Part shown: positions 22,853-33,943 of the stretch, piece by piece
Numbering within the stretch: position 1 is the stretch's first letter
Layout: each line of letters starts with the position of its first letter
Origin: Corythucha ciliata
Taxonomy: Eukaryota > Arthropoda > Insecta > Hemiptera > Tingidae
DNA length: 64,000 bases
NCBI GenBank assembly: GCA_038030265.1
Contig: CM075941.1
Span: forward strand, 38,130,164-38,194,163
Direction of reading: 5' to 3'
The notes under the pieces: model-generated
Databases searched by the model: none
What the model was told of the DNA's origin: nothing
Seen by the model: the letters and a program-made list of their open reading frames with translations, nothing else
Program-made: the position numbers and the translations under genes

Positions 22853-23180
22853 GGGAATGTTGTGAATCAGGGAATTACGAGGGAATCACGTGAATGACTG
22901 CATATATAGTAGGGAATAACGTGATTTCCTGGTAAATAACGTTATTTCCAGAAGAGTTCAGGGATTTATGTACATAACAACATTTCCTAGGCATTCACGT
23001 TCATCACCCTAGCAGTATAATTCACGTGAATGAATAGATGTGGTGAATTCCATATGGAACGATGCCAAGTTAAACAACATTGACCGACCGAGTCAGGCAT
23101 TAACGTCAATAATGGTAATAACGTTATTCACTGAGGGATCTGGTAATCGCGTGATTCCCTCATTCACAACATTTCCGGTA
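22853..23180. mobile_element. MITE with CCGGGAATGTTGTGAAT-type ends (nested)
   Basis: The left end CACCGGGAATGTTGTGAATC and the right end ATTCACAACATTTCCGGTAA are inverted repeats extending about 45 bp into AGGGAATCACG. The interior repeats short motifs such as AATAACGTTATT and ATTCACGTGAAT, themselves palindromic. No coding capacity. Confidence 0.7.
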
Positions 23181-24968
23181 ACAGTAATACAAGAACGGTA
23201 TTATAATAAACTCCCATAAGTTGATATACAGCAGCCGGTCCCAATCATGGACCGGATGGGCTATTGCCATAAGCGATGGTTTGGTAGGCGAATTTGAAAC
23301 TTCGAGAATCATCCGATTAAGAATTAAATTTTCTGCAGCATTGGTCCTATAACAATTTTTAATCAGAGCGGACATTTTCAACCTACGGGCGGTGAAAGTC
23401 GAGGGTTGTCAACTTTTAACGAAGATGGTAAAAATTGCAAATGGTTGACTTGCGATTGACACTGAATGTCTAAATTCAGCATTGCCCAAAAATGCTAGTG
23501 GGCATTCTACATATAAAATGCATGGGACATTTGATGAATGTGAGTGACACACTGCCCAAAAAGGCCGGGCATTGTATAGAAGGCACTGGACATTTTATAT
23601 AGATTATTGCACCCAATGTGCTGTCCAGTCTCCGTTTCGACCTCATACCTTCAGCCACCAGGGCTACTCGGTCCTGGTCTCATCAGCCCGGCAAATGAGC
23701 CGAGCCGACGCCGATCCGAGCGATTTCGTACGTATAGAGTCCAAGTTATACACATTGTCCGTAAAATACATGTAAACTGTTGGTCTGTGATTTCTGGTAT
23801 ATAATTACCAAAGTGATTTTGAGTTTCAAATGAGTTGATTACATTCCATTTTACTTTAAAAATGCTAGAAAGTGAAAAGTTTCTGGAACAGGCGACGTTT
23901 CCTGCCTTGGGCTGCCTTAGCAAAAATTTGGCACTACGACCTTATTTGGTTTAAAATTCATAACTCAGCACGGCTTTGAGAAAATTCCAAGTACCACTCG
24001 ATCAAGAATTAAATTGTCCACAACTTTGGTCTAATAACATTTTTCAATCGGAGCAGTCATTTTCAATCTATACAGGCGTTGAAAGTTGAGGGTTGTCAAC
24101 TTTTTACCGAAGATGGTGAGAATTGCATATGTTTGACTGGCGATTGCGACTGAATGCATCAACCGATTTGAATGTCTCAAACGGCATTCAACGCGGAATG
24201 TAATGCTCTTTGAAAGTGAAAATAGTGGCATTTCATGTAGGATGCGTACTTTTCGAGTTACACGTGAAAAACAGAAAAAACTGCGAGCATTGAGCGGTTA
24301 TTAGGCTCTCAAATCTAAAGCACAACCTAGAAACCGTCGCAAAGTCATAAATTTGTTATTCAGGACCTCTAAGAGGGATTAAAACGATTTCCAGCTCTCG
24401 ATCGATTTTTAGGGGCTAGGGCCATTTTTTGCACTAATTTTCCTGTGCTAGCTACTCCCCGTCTCGGCTAAAATTATTTCCTCTATAAGGATAAGAAATA
24501 AAAAGCTGAATAAGCTGGTGCTGAACCCATAACTCCTCAACCCCCTCCTACATTCTCACCATCCTGGACGCATTTCTGTACCGATTCCAGATTTTATCGC
24601 CTCATTTTAATCTCCGAGAGATTCTACAAAACAAACGCACATACATACATTATAGCCATAGTTTTAAAAGCAAGTCGAAGGAAGAGTGTGAATTTCCTTG
24701 GTCAAAGTAGGCGAGAGTTGTCGGTGGAGGGGAATAGGAATCAATGGTTCAGCTCCCCCTTAATTTCTGCAAGAACGGGATCATTAGAAATTCAGTGCTT
24801 TTTTAGATGCTGGGATCGGTTTTTTTTTTTCTTTTTCGAGGTACCGAATTGATAACGTATAGAGTTCTTTCGCAGTATTTTCTGATAACACGACGGGGAA
24901 AACTACATATATATATTTCGAAGTGTTTTTTCTTTTGACAGGTTTTATTTTATTAATTTGTTTTTTTT

Positions 24969-25113
24969 TTTACCTTTTTCTGTCGGATTACTGAACTTTT
25001 CTTCCACGACGTTTCGTCAGGATGATTCAAAAGCCTCCGCCAGAAAACGTTAGGAATCATCCTGACGAAACGTCGTGGAAGAAAAGTTCAGCAATCCGAC
25101 AGAAAAAGGTCAA
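24969..25113. repeat. Near-perfect palindrome, 60-bp arms, 25-nt loop
   Basis: The left arm 24969-25028 contains CTGTCGGATTACTGAACTTT and CCACGACGTTTCGTCAGGAT. The right arm 25054-25113 is its complement with very few mismatches. Outside, the T-rich and A-rich flanks continue the symmetry. The loop is AAAAGCCTCCGCCAGAAAACGTTAG. The CTGACGAAACGTCG word recalls sequence found at Penelope-like element ends, but that link is only an impression. Confidence 0.8.
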
Positions 25114-25769
25114 AAATAAAACAAATACATAGATATAATTTGAAACCGCTTAAATACATTGTGAATAGAGAAAGAGAGAATGTGAGTGAAGTGTAGAAAC
25201 AAAACGGTGTTATGCGCGATCATCTTCATCTCCGACAAGCCACACCGAGCCTCATTCGGCCATAAATTATAGGAATTAAAATTAATCGTTCTTAGGAACC
25301 CTGCAAGCCTCGCTTGTTTCTAGGAATAGCCTTTATTTATTTATTTTTTCAACCAGTTTACGTTCCGTAATCATCCCACTCATTTTTTTTCTCTCTCTCA
25401 CTTTTCTTCCTTTTTTTTTTCAGGCTAAGAAAATTAATGCCGTTGCTCCTATGTGCGAGATCATTTATTCCAATTACTAGTCAAGAAATGAGGGATGGCA
25501 ATAGAAAAAAAGTCGAATTTATCTCCATACACTGAGTTGGCTATCTTTGCTGATAGTACGCTTGTAACACTTCTCTTTTGAATTGGTTATCTATTCGCTA
25601 ATTTGTATCATGACGCCAACGATGTAAGAGGAATTTTGCGGCTAATCACAAGCTTATGGGCGCTGGACCGGAGCCCGCGGCGTCTAAAAGTCACAAATAT
25701 TTAGCTAAAAAATTATGTTGCATTTACACGGCTATTTGTTATAGGATTTGGTCGCCCAGGGTCCGCGCA

Positions 25770-26440
25770 TTCTAAAAAAAGGCCCAGATATAAAAAAATT
25801 GCTAATTCGCGAAAATAAAACAAGCAGCTTGCAACACCGTGAAAATAAAGACCAAAAAGTTACAACTTACAAACAAATAAAGTCTAGAAATTAGCGATTT
25901 TGCAAATTTTTAGTCTGGGACAGGGGCGTAGCCAGCCCTTGATCCAGGGATGGGCAGACGAGGTCGAATGTTTTAGAGACCCCAGCAAAAAAACTAGTAG
26001 TTCATTAAATCGTCAAATTCTTGCCCGGTGACCGAGTTTTCACAAAAACTGACATAATCCATCAAAAACTAACATCTCCGTTGGGAAACTACATATATCG
26101 GGTTTTATTGGAAAAATAGGAAATTTATTCCCCAGAAATCGATACTTTGTAGGAAAGGCTTGGCACATACTGAGTGGCCGACGTTTCATCAACGTCTTGT
26201 CTGAAAGACATAGAAAAAACATTTTCTAACTCAAAATTAGGGGTTTTTAACCCAAAACTGAAGATTTCACTCAATAACTAAATATTTTACTTTAAAACTG
26301 ACGATCCCACGGTATTACCCATAACTAAAGATTTCACAGCACAACTGGCGATTTTAAGTCCCATGCTTTACCCCAAAGTTGATGATTTTCACCCTAAAAC
26401 TGGTGGGTTTAACCCAAACTGATGAAAACTAGGACAAGTT
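25770..26440. repeat. Two degenerate ~31-bp arrays
   Basis: At 25770-25920 the units have the wording AGACCAAAAAGTTACAACTT / TTTTGCAAATTTTTAGTC. From about 26030 to 26430 the wording changes to ACCCCAAAGTTGATGATTTTCACCC / AACCCAAAACTGAAGATTT. Both have the same general period. Between them lies CAGGGGCGTAGCCAG at about 25922, which resembles a hAT-type transposon tip without a visible partner. Confidence 0.65.
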
Positions 26441-26599
26441 ACCACCCCTCCTTCTCACAGACCCAAAACCCACTGAAAAAGGAGGTTTCAAGCGAGTGGA
26501 AACGGATTTTAGTGAGCTAGACCAACGTTAATTGATTTTGTGACGAAAATCCGCGAAATTGGTCTTTTATTGAGCCAGACAACAGACAACAGACAAGCA

Positions 26600-26745
26600 A
26601 TTTTTTTTTTTTTCGCGTGTCCAGCGTGTAAAGTTCGAGTTTGCTGGCAAAAAACAACTGCTGGATGTCGAGAGATACACACCAGTGAAAAAAGAGCGAA
26701 GCAATTCTACTCCCTCACGAGTTGTGTGCACTATTTTTCGCGTGG
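26600..26745 (-). repeat. Diverged inverted relic of the tandem-unit terminus
   Basis: GCGTGTCCAGCGTGTAAAGTTC and GAGATACACACCAGTG here are the reverse complement of sequence at 27632-27720, within the first part of the tandem units. The relic ends near 26745 in CTATTTTTCGCG, complementary to the CGCGAAAAATAACG that begins each unit at 27521. About 110 bp present in the units is missing. It shows the unit start is a true repeat-family end. Confidence 0.65.
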
Positions 26746-26911
26746 CTAGCTACCCAGCTTTTGACATAAGGCTCATAAAAACAGAGTCAACTGTCATTGG
26801 TGTGCAGTTGATAAAGTTGGTCAACTTCATAATTATAAAGCGGAAGCCTAGTCACGTCCGGTTGCCCGGTTACGTCCCACCCCCGTCTTCCCCTGTTCAG
26901 TTAGAGAACCT

Positions 26912-27111
26912 TTAAAACACAGGTACTGCAACACGGATTTGAGCTCCATATTTGGTCCCTCAGTCGTTAGGGTAAACAAACGAACGAACGCGAAATAACG
27001 CGGTCGAAATAAATAAAAATATCCTACTTGTCAATGAGATCAGGTGATAATTATAATCATATGAGGGACCAAGTATGGTGTCGATTTTCGTGTTGCAGTA
27101 CTCGGGTTTTA
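26912..27111. mobile_element. MITE with GTACTGCAACACG ends
   Basis: AGGTACTGCAACACGGATTT and ATATTTGGTCCCTCA on the left are matched by the complements TGAGGGACCAAGTATGG and TCGTGTTGCAGTACTCGGG on the right. The arms are about 45 bp and the element about 200 bp, non-coding, with an ACGAACGAACG stretch inside. Confidence 0.75.
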
Positions 27112-29059
27112 TAGTGCCTTAGTTCAGTGAGGTAAAATTTTGACGCCACTACTTTTCAGTGAGGCATAGTATATTGTACACCTAGGTATGAAAGGCGTAC
27201 TTTTCCGGGTCGAGAAAAAAAGTGGCCAGCCGAGATGCAGTCGAGGCGGACCATTTTTCGAGGCCCAGAATACGCATTTCTGCCTAGGCGTACACATGAT
27301 TTTTTATCCAACCAAAAAGGGGGAAAAATTAATAAATTAGTATTGAGTTTAAAACTGGAAGGTGGAATAAAAAGAAATCGTTTGCCCATCTGTACTTGAC
27401 AAAATACAAGTTTTGTTCCGACAGCAGCCTGTCGGGAAAAGTGCATTTCATTCATGCGACAATCGACTATTCACGCTATTGATTTTTAGGCCAAAGGTTG
27501 CCCTTAGTCAAAATTTGCGATTGCGCGAAAAATAACGTACATCACTCGACTATAAAGTGGTATTACCCGCTCGTAATGCTAAAAACTCGCAGGTAATGCA
27601 CCACTTACTAATCTTGTAATGTAATCTACTATTACATCACTGGTGTGTATCTCTTGACTTCCTGCACTTGTTTTTTTGCCTTTAAACTTGAACTTTACAC
27701 GCTGGACACGCAAAAAGTGGCTATTTTCACCATGGCAACTCAACTTCACGACGAAAGAAACACTTTAATCTTAGCGTGTTATTTGCTTTCTTTACGTCAC
27801 GGAGTGAACGAAAGTTCTTCCCGTCCATAAGTTTTTAGGTCGTACAGGCGTGCAAAAATGCTATTTTAATGTGAAAACCCCACTAAATTTATATCTTAGA
27901 GAACAAGACCCGGGAAATTGGCTTTTTTAGTGAGCGGAATCCGTGAAATGATTATCTAGTGAGCGATACCCGTCAGTGTGCAAAATCAGCGAAATCGGTG
28001 TTTGGATGAGTCAATCCCGCAAAAATTTCTTATTGACGCTAACTCCCAAAAATAGGTTTTTTGGTGAGAAAAATCCGCGTAAAACTCCAAGAAATAGGAA
28101 TTTCAACGTCACGATGTACAGCGAAATCCGGGTTTGAGGAAGCCATACCCGCGAAAATGGTTGTTTGGCGAGAAAACCTTGAGAAATTGAATTTTTAGTG
28201 AAATAATCTGAGAAATTGGTATATTTTAGAGAGTCAGATCCGGGATGTAAATTATTTTGGTGTTGCGGCCCTATATTACAAGTTATAACGTTGAATTGTC
28301 AGTTTTTTTCACGCAATTAACCAAATTGTTATCACATTTACCCATGAATTTTACCGACAAATTAGTTGCACCCAGAAACCACAAATTTGCGCTTTTTCAA
28401 TTTATTAGCTTATTAGACGTAGAACACTTATTCTTCATTTTGGCCGCGAATAAGCGCTTTTTCTCTTTTTTGGCCGTGAATTAGCGCCTTTCTCTACGTA
28501 TTATTCGCCCCAGACTGCCCAAATCTGCCCTCATTTCTCGCGAACGCTTTTCGGGTGCGCCCCAGAGCAGGTTCGCGAACAGAGCTTTTGTCTTCCGTCA
28601 TATAGTCCTCCAGTGTTTGAGCTGGCCGAGATTCTACCGCACAGGGTTGGCCTGGTACACGCACATTGAAGGGAAAGTAGGATGCTGTAAACTCGTCAAA
28701 CCCGACCCTTGATCTCGATTTTCGGTTAAAAAAAACACATAATTTTTCCCAGTAACATGTTGTTTCAAAAAGCCGGAATTTCATGGTAAAATATAACATT
28801 ACAACGCCCGAAAAACGCAATGAATACAAAATTTGTTCAGGTGTCTATAAGTAAAAAGAAATTACTAGAAAAAATTCCCGCACATCAATCAGACACAGGT
28901 CGACTCAATTAGGAACTTGCATGGGTCGGAATTTTCTAGGGAGAAATGGTTTTTTTGGCTAGGTAGAACCTAAAAATTAACTCGTCGCAACAAAGTGCTC
29001 TCAAAATCGTGCCAATAATTATTAAATTGGTCATAAAAATTCATTAATTTTCGCACTCG

Positions 29060-29109
29060 TCACAAGGCCTTGTGATTGGCTGAGTGTCTGTGACGTCACT
29101 TAGTTCAAC
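29060..29109 (+). promoter_or_regulatory. Palindrome, CCAAT box and CRE upstream of THAP relic
   Basis: TCACAAGGCCTTGTGA is a perfect 16-bp palindrome directly followed by TTGGC (inverted CCAAT) and, 15 nt later, the CRE-like TGACGTCA (29091-29098). The CRE lies in the left member of an inverted repeat pair, so it may be a transposase-binding site, a promoter element, or both. The third tandem unit has the same arrangement at 35458-35507. Confidence 0.5.
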
Positions 29110-29382
29110 TTTTTTCGAGTGACTGTTATTGGTATGGAGATTCATAGTTTCATACCCATTTTCTTTCGTCATTTAAAAATAATTTTACACATTAAAATGG
29201 AATTAAATAGTCCGTCTGAACTTACAGAAACTGGGCTCCGCAGAATAGGTATACGTTTATTTTCTCTTATCAAATTATCATTTCCTTCTTTTTGCCTTAG
29301 TTATCACTTTACAATCGCTGTTCCAAGTCCTATCTTACTATTGCTATTACTTTTATTCATTTGCTTTGAGGCGTTATAAAAT

Positions 29383-29770
29383 ATGTGCAAATACTTCTTC
29401 GTGCCTCAATGCAAGAGCACAACTTTAAAAACTCCGAAAAACTATATAACGGTTTCTATGAATAACACAGCTCCGCCGAAGTGGTTCAAAGCATGCAGGC
29501 GAGAACAACATGGTCCGCGGTTCTATCAATCTACAAGGTTCTTCTGATGTGAAGACTACTTTGACGTGAGTAAATTCAATTATTATATAATCATAGAGGT
29601 CGGAAGCCTTCAGTGGCTTCATTAGTTTGTTTCCTCTTGGTTTCTGGCTCTTCCTTTCTGAATGTGAAGGATGAAGTCAGGATAACATTGCTCCGTTTCC
29701 TGATTCTTACGTCATTGAAACATTTTTCAGCTCGAAAATGACGTTGAGAACTTGATGTGCCTGAGGACGT
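29383..29770 (+). pseudogene. THAP zinc-finger coding relic, two exons (unit 1)
   Basis: From ATG at 29383 the frame reads MCKYFFVPQCKSTTLKTP, the N-terminal C-x-C part of a THAP (C2CH) DNA-binding domain. The frame then drifts through a 1-bp difference from the unit-3 copy and returns with NTAPPKWFKACRRE, the conserved tryptophan region. The domain continues as CEDYFD up to a GTGAGT donor at 29566, and after a 165-nt intron ending TTTTTCAG at 29730 resumes LENDVENLMC. Phase and sequence fit a CEDHFDLEND-type THAP junction. An in-frame TGA sits immediately before CEDYFD and stops follow in exon 2, so the gene is dead. THAP domains bind DNA, here presumably element ends. Confidence 0.75.
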
Positions 29771-30038
29771 TTTCACCTACTTCGAGGACCCTCATACGCG
29801 AAACAGGGAGTTGAACCCTCTCGATTTGAGTACCAACGGTCTCGACTGACGGGTAAGCATTGTGGAAGCACCAATAGATTTGTTTGGTCACATGATAGTT
29901 CTACATATTAAGCGTCTCTGCTCTTTCAAAGAGTAAGTAAATCAGTATAGAGGAAAAAACTCTTATTCACTGTACAACTAGTCTGAGAACCTCCCCTACA
30001 AACTATTCTAATGGACTATTAGGCGTTTTCCATTGCAG

Positions 30039-30620
30039 GAAAAGTGTAGCACGAACAGCATTTCATTGGAATTTCTGAAAATAATAAATGAAAACAACTG
30101 TCAATGCTGCACTTTTCCTTTCACTAAAGACCGACAGACCGACGGCATGCCGGAAACCACTTTTTCAACTTTTCTGAGGTTGTACATCAAGAATGATAAG
30201 AAGCTCGGACTCGATTTTTTTTCACGATCACCATACTTCCAATCCTGTAGGCAACATGGAAGTACAAAACAATGGAACACACCTATATTCTTACTCTTGT
30301 AAATTTGGAAGCGTTTGCGAAGAACAGAGCGTACGAATTATTTCCTTACTTTTTAGGCAACAAGAAGACAAGAACTTCATCTGTTCTGGAGAAGTTGAAA
30401 AGGAAAGATATCGTAAACGATCTGCTGGAAACTCAAAGATGTGGAGTTATTTTTTATTTCATTCTTCATTACATTTTTGGGAATCTTTCGCCGCTAAAAC
30501 AAGCATCCTCGTGTTACGCGAGAGCAAGTGAGGCTCATTCAAATGTGTATTCGAATATTTATTATAATTTACAATATTTTTTAATATTTATTCAAGTTTT
30601 TATTATTTTATTTCTCGAAA
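30039..30620 (+). pseudogene. Degenerate downstream exons of THAP element (unit 1)
   Basis: After an acceptor TTTTCCATTGCAG ending at 30038, open frames overlap to about 30631. One frame contains NRAYELFPYFLGNKKTRTSS and VLEKLKRKDIVNDLLETQ. The single clear base difference from unit 3 in this stretch (TCA versus TCG, both serine) is silent in this frame, a slight hint that it was the coding one. No transposase motif can be named. AATAAA at 30627-30632 lies just after the stop. Confidence 0.4.
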
Positions 30621-30682
30621 AAACGCAATAAAGTTGAATAATATAGCAATATTCACTGTGTTAATGTCATTTGTCGAATATG

Positions 30683-30712
30683 GTTCGAACTAAGTGACGT
30701 CATCACACTCGG
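30683..30712 (-). repeat. Right subterminal inverted repeat with CRE (unit 1)
   Basis: On the minus strand this reads GAGTGTGATGACGTCACTTAG followed by TTCGAAC, the counterpart of the left repeat at 29081-29109 (TGAGTGTCTGTGACGTCACT). About 26 of 30 positions agree. The matching copy in unit 3 is near 37083-37112. Confidence 0.7.
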
Positions 30713-31775
30713 ATATGAAATCAACATGGCGCGGGGTGTTTTTAGCTGGCCCATAAAATTCCCTACTTTGAAAATTCACATCAATTTAAATTTTCGTTGA
30801 TATTGAAAAAAAAAATGTGCCAACCCTTTTCTATTTTTATTACCATTAAGGAAAAAATGTTTCAAAAAAATGTGCAAGTGGCTCATTAACAAAATCAATA
30901 CGAATAGCAAGAATATCATGTGTCTACTTTAACTAGCGTTTTCCACCGTCCAGTAAGTATACATTGGATTAACTCTTATCGACGATTTTAAGCTTTAAAG
31001 CAAATGAAAAATAATCGTTCCATTCTCTCTCCCTCATGCGATTCACCCATGCACTGGCTAATATTGCAGCATTACTTCCTGAGCCCTTTGCTCCCGCGCG
31101 ATTTTTTTTTTTTTGCTACTCAAAACCGACCACCCTGTATATATATATCGAACCGACCTCGGATTCGTGTTCTACAGGCTCTGAAACGTGAAAAAAATGT
31201 ATCATGACCCATATTTGCCAGCATCAGGGCGAGACCAATAGTGCATTTTTTGAATGAAATTCACTAATAGTGCATCTAGACAAACGACAACGCCTCAGTG
31301 AGTGGGAACGACGTCGGTCGCTGTGGAGGAGTGAAGAGAGGTGCGTTGCGTGACAACGAGAAAAACCCCTGCAGGAGTAGGAAACAAAATGCGATAGCTA
31401 TCCGAAGCGCATCTTGGTGACAAATTTTGGCAAACATTTTCATGCCTAGACAGTTGCGAGTCGTCAAAGCACGCGTTTTCACATCGAGTAGGATAAAAAA
31501 GTTTTTTCGCGCTACCTGTTTCGTAAGTTGCCCATTACGATAACATAATAACTCCAGTAAGTTGAATTTTTCATAACCTGGTACTTTATAGCTTCAGTTT
31601 TTGAAAACTGTACAGTAAAGGTTTAAAACTGACATGAAACGTTTTTACATGTCAGCTTTCTATAACCTTGTGCAGCCTTTGTTGAAATGTTATCACCTCA
31701 TCCGTGATTATAGAAATATCTTAAGACATGGATTTTTTTGGCAAAAGAATAAAACTGGGTAATATTCGATGACGG

Positions 31776-33943
31776 TTGCGCGAAAAATAACGTACATCAC
31801 TCGACTATAAAGTGGTATTACCCGCTCGCAATGCTAAAAACTCGCAGGTAATGCACCACTTACTAATCTTGTAATGTAATCTACTCTTACATCACTGGTG
31901 TGTATCTCTTGACTTCCTGCACTTGTTTTTTGCCTTTTAAACTTGAACTTTACACGCTGGACACGCAAAAAGTGGCTATTTTCACCATGGCAACTCAACT
32001 TCACGACGAAAGAAACACTTTAATCTTAGCGTGTTATTTGCTTTCTTTACGTCACGGAGTGAACGAAAGTTCTTCCCGTCCATAAGTTTTTAGGTCGTAC
32101 AGGCGTGCAAAAATGCTATTTTAATGTGAAAACCCCACTAAATTTATATCTTAGAGAACAAGACCCGGGAAATTGGCTTTTTTAGTGAGCGGAATCCGGA
32201 ATCTGATTAGCTAGTGAGCCATATCCGTCAGTGTGCAAAAACAGCGAAATCGGTGTTTGGATGAGTCAATCCTGCAAAAATTTCTTATTGAGGCTAACTC
32301 CCAAAAATAGGTTTTTTGGTGAAAAAAATCCGCGTAAAACTCCAAGAAATAGGAATTTAAACGTCATGATGTGCAGCGAAATCTGGGTTGAGGAAGACAT
32401 ACCCGCGAAAATGGTTGTTGGCGAGAAAACCTTGAGAATTGAATTTTTAGTGAAATAATCGAGAAATTCGTATATTTTAGAGAGTCAGATCCGGGATTTA
32501 AATTTTTTTGGTGTTGCGGCCCTATATTACAAGTTATAACGTTGAATTGTCAGTTTTATTCACGCAATTAACCAAATTGTTATCACATTTACCCATAAAT
32601 TTTACCCACAAATTTGCGCTTTTGTCAATTTATTAGCTTATTAGACGTAGAACACTTATTCTTCATTTTGGTAGCGAATAAGCGCTTTTTCTCTTTTTTG
32701 GCCGTGAATTAGCGCCTTTCTCTACGTATTATTCGCCCCAGACTGCCCAAACCTGCCCTCATTTCTCGCGAACGCTTTTCGGGTGCGCCCCAGAGCAGGT
32801 TCGCGAACAGAGCTTTTGTCTTCCGTCATATAGTCCTCCAGTGTTTGAGCTGGCCGAGATTCTACCGCACAGGGTTGGCCTGGTACACGCACATTGAAGG
32901 GAAAGTAGGATGCTGTAAACTCGTCAAACCCGACCCTTGATCTCGATTTTTGGTGACACAGTAAATTGTTTTGTGAAGTCAAATTATTGGTTTTTTTTGC
33001 ATTAACGCAACGAATACGTTACGTTTTTAGGCGTTTTTGACGATTTAGAATATTGATTTTGCGTTCATCCCGTAGAAAATTTTCCGTAGATTACGAAACT
33101 GCCATCACTTTTGGAAAAAGTGAAGTAGAAGCTGAGAAATAACAGTTTTTCGGCGAAAAATACAGTTGCGCCTTAAAATCACTAAAAAAATTATTACTCG
33201 AAAACAAAAAGAGACAGGCCACTATCCGAATAGGACTTTTTTATCCCATTTTTGGTGTACTATTACCCAATTTTTTTTTTTTTGCTACTCAAAACCGACC
33301 ACCCTGTATATATATATCGAACCGACCTCGGATTCGTGTTCTACAGGCTCTGAAACGTGAAAAAAATGTATCATGACCCATATTTGCCAGCATCAGGGCG
33401 AGACCAATAGTGCATTTTTTGAATGAAATTCACTAATAGTGCATCTAGACAAACGACAACGCCTCAGTGAGTGGGAACGACGTCGGTCGCTGTGGAGGAG
33501 TGAAGAGAGGTGCGTTGCGTGACAACGAGAAAAACCCCTGCAGGAGTAGGAAACAAAATGCGATAGCTATCCGAAGCGCATCTTGGTGACAAATTTTGGC
33601 AAACATTTTCATGCCTAGACAGTTGCGAGTCGTCAAAGCACGCGTTTTCACATCGAGTAGGATAAAAAAGTTTTTTCGCGCTACCTGTTTCGTAAGTTGC
33701 CCATTACGATAACATAATAACTCCAGTAAGTTGAATTTTTCATAACCTGGTACTTTATAGCTTCAGTTTTTGAAAACTGTACAGTAAAGGTTTAAAACTG
33801 ACATGAAACGTTTTTACATGTCAGCTTTCTATAACCTTGTGCAGCCTTTGTTGAAATGTTATCACCTCATCCGTGATTATAGAAATATCTTATACATGGA
33901 TTTTTTTGGCAAAATAATAAAACTGGGTAATATTCGACGACGG
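31776..33943. repeat. Tandem unit 2 of 3 (segments P, x, Q), 2,168 bp
   Basis: This unit is the same as unit 1 in P (31776-32950) and Q (33271-33943), but the 2.38-kb THAP segment is missing. In its place is 320 bp (32951-33270) that occurs nowhere else in the window. The replacement starts at exactly the point after CTCGATTTT where T starts and ends at the same poly-T tract (33271-33283) that ends T. In both units Q begins TTTGCTACTCAAAACCGACC, then CACCCTGTATATATAT. An open minus-strand frame in Q (68 codons, 31276-31482 and 33445-33651) is identical in both units and unrecognised. Confidence 0.9.

Larger units (their letters stand above)
21827..24312. mobile_element. 2.5-kb element with about 0.6-kb inverted arms
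   Basis: TTGAGAGCCTAATAACCGCT at 21827 is answered by its reverse complement ending at 24312. The two arms can be followed inward for at least 490 bp at high similarity (both include TTAATTCTTGATCGAGTGG / its complement and AACTCATTTGAAACTCAAAA), and with gaps up to about 22490 and down to about 23540. A third, more diverged partial copy of arm sequence lies at 23295-23480 in the same orientation as the right arm. No transposase is readable. No clear target duplication is visible. The core holds two other small elements listed separately. Confidence 0.75.
28723..31101 (+). mobile_element. THAP-domain DNA transposon segment, copy 1
   Basis: This 2.38-kb segment is present in tandem units 1 and 3 and replaced by unrelated DNA in unit 2. 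From the left it has a 16-bp perfect palindrome (29060-29075), an ATTGG (CCAAT-box) and an inverted repeat containing TGACGTCACTTAGTTC (29081-29109). Next come a THAP coding relic with an intron, further degenerate exons, AATAAA at 30627, and the complementary inverted repeat at 30683-30712. This is the order expected of a cut-and-paste element. P-type, Kolobok and some Harbinger transposases carry THAP domains; I cannot tell which this is, since no catalytic domain is readable. The outer tips may be near 28928 (GGAATTTTCTAGGG) and 30760 (complementary AAAATTCCC), without a visible target duplication. Confidence 0.6.
27521..31775. repeat. Tandem unit 1 of 3 (segments P, T, Q), 4,255 bp
   Basis: The unit begins TTGCGCGAAAAATAACGTAC and ends where the same words recur at 31776. 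Segment P (27521-28722) is shared by all three units. T (28723-31101) holds the THAP element. Q (31102-31775) is shared with unit 2. Units differ by only a few percent and small indels, so the duplication is recent. P contains a 32-codon frame starting in a good ATG context (CACCATGG, 27732) that is identical in all three units, but this proves recency and not function. P also contains a degenerate 31-bp array at about 27840-28260. A minus-strand open frame at 28494-28829 is likewise kept in each copy and is not recognised. Confidence 0.9.

Noticed and set aside
25922..25937. CAGGGGCGTAGCCAG, typical of a hAT-type transposon tip
   Set aside because: No complementary tip or 8-bp duplication was found within several kilobases, so no element is called.
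28494..28829. Minus-strand frame of 111 codons kept in all tandem units
   Set aside because: The units are nearly identical everywhere, so conservation reflects recent duplication. No known motif; left as part of segment P and not called a gene.
29790..29860. tRNA-like B box (GGTTCAACTCC on the minus strand) in the THAP segment, also in unit 3
   Set aside because: No A box at the correct spacing and no anticodon stem; it is inside a transposon exon region.
33271..33320. ACAGGGTGGTCGGTTTTGAG (minus strand) resembling a mariner-type tip
   Set aside because: The TATATA flank is suggestive, but no inverted partner was found in the window.
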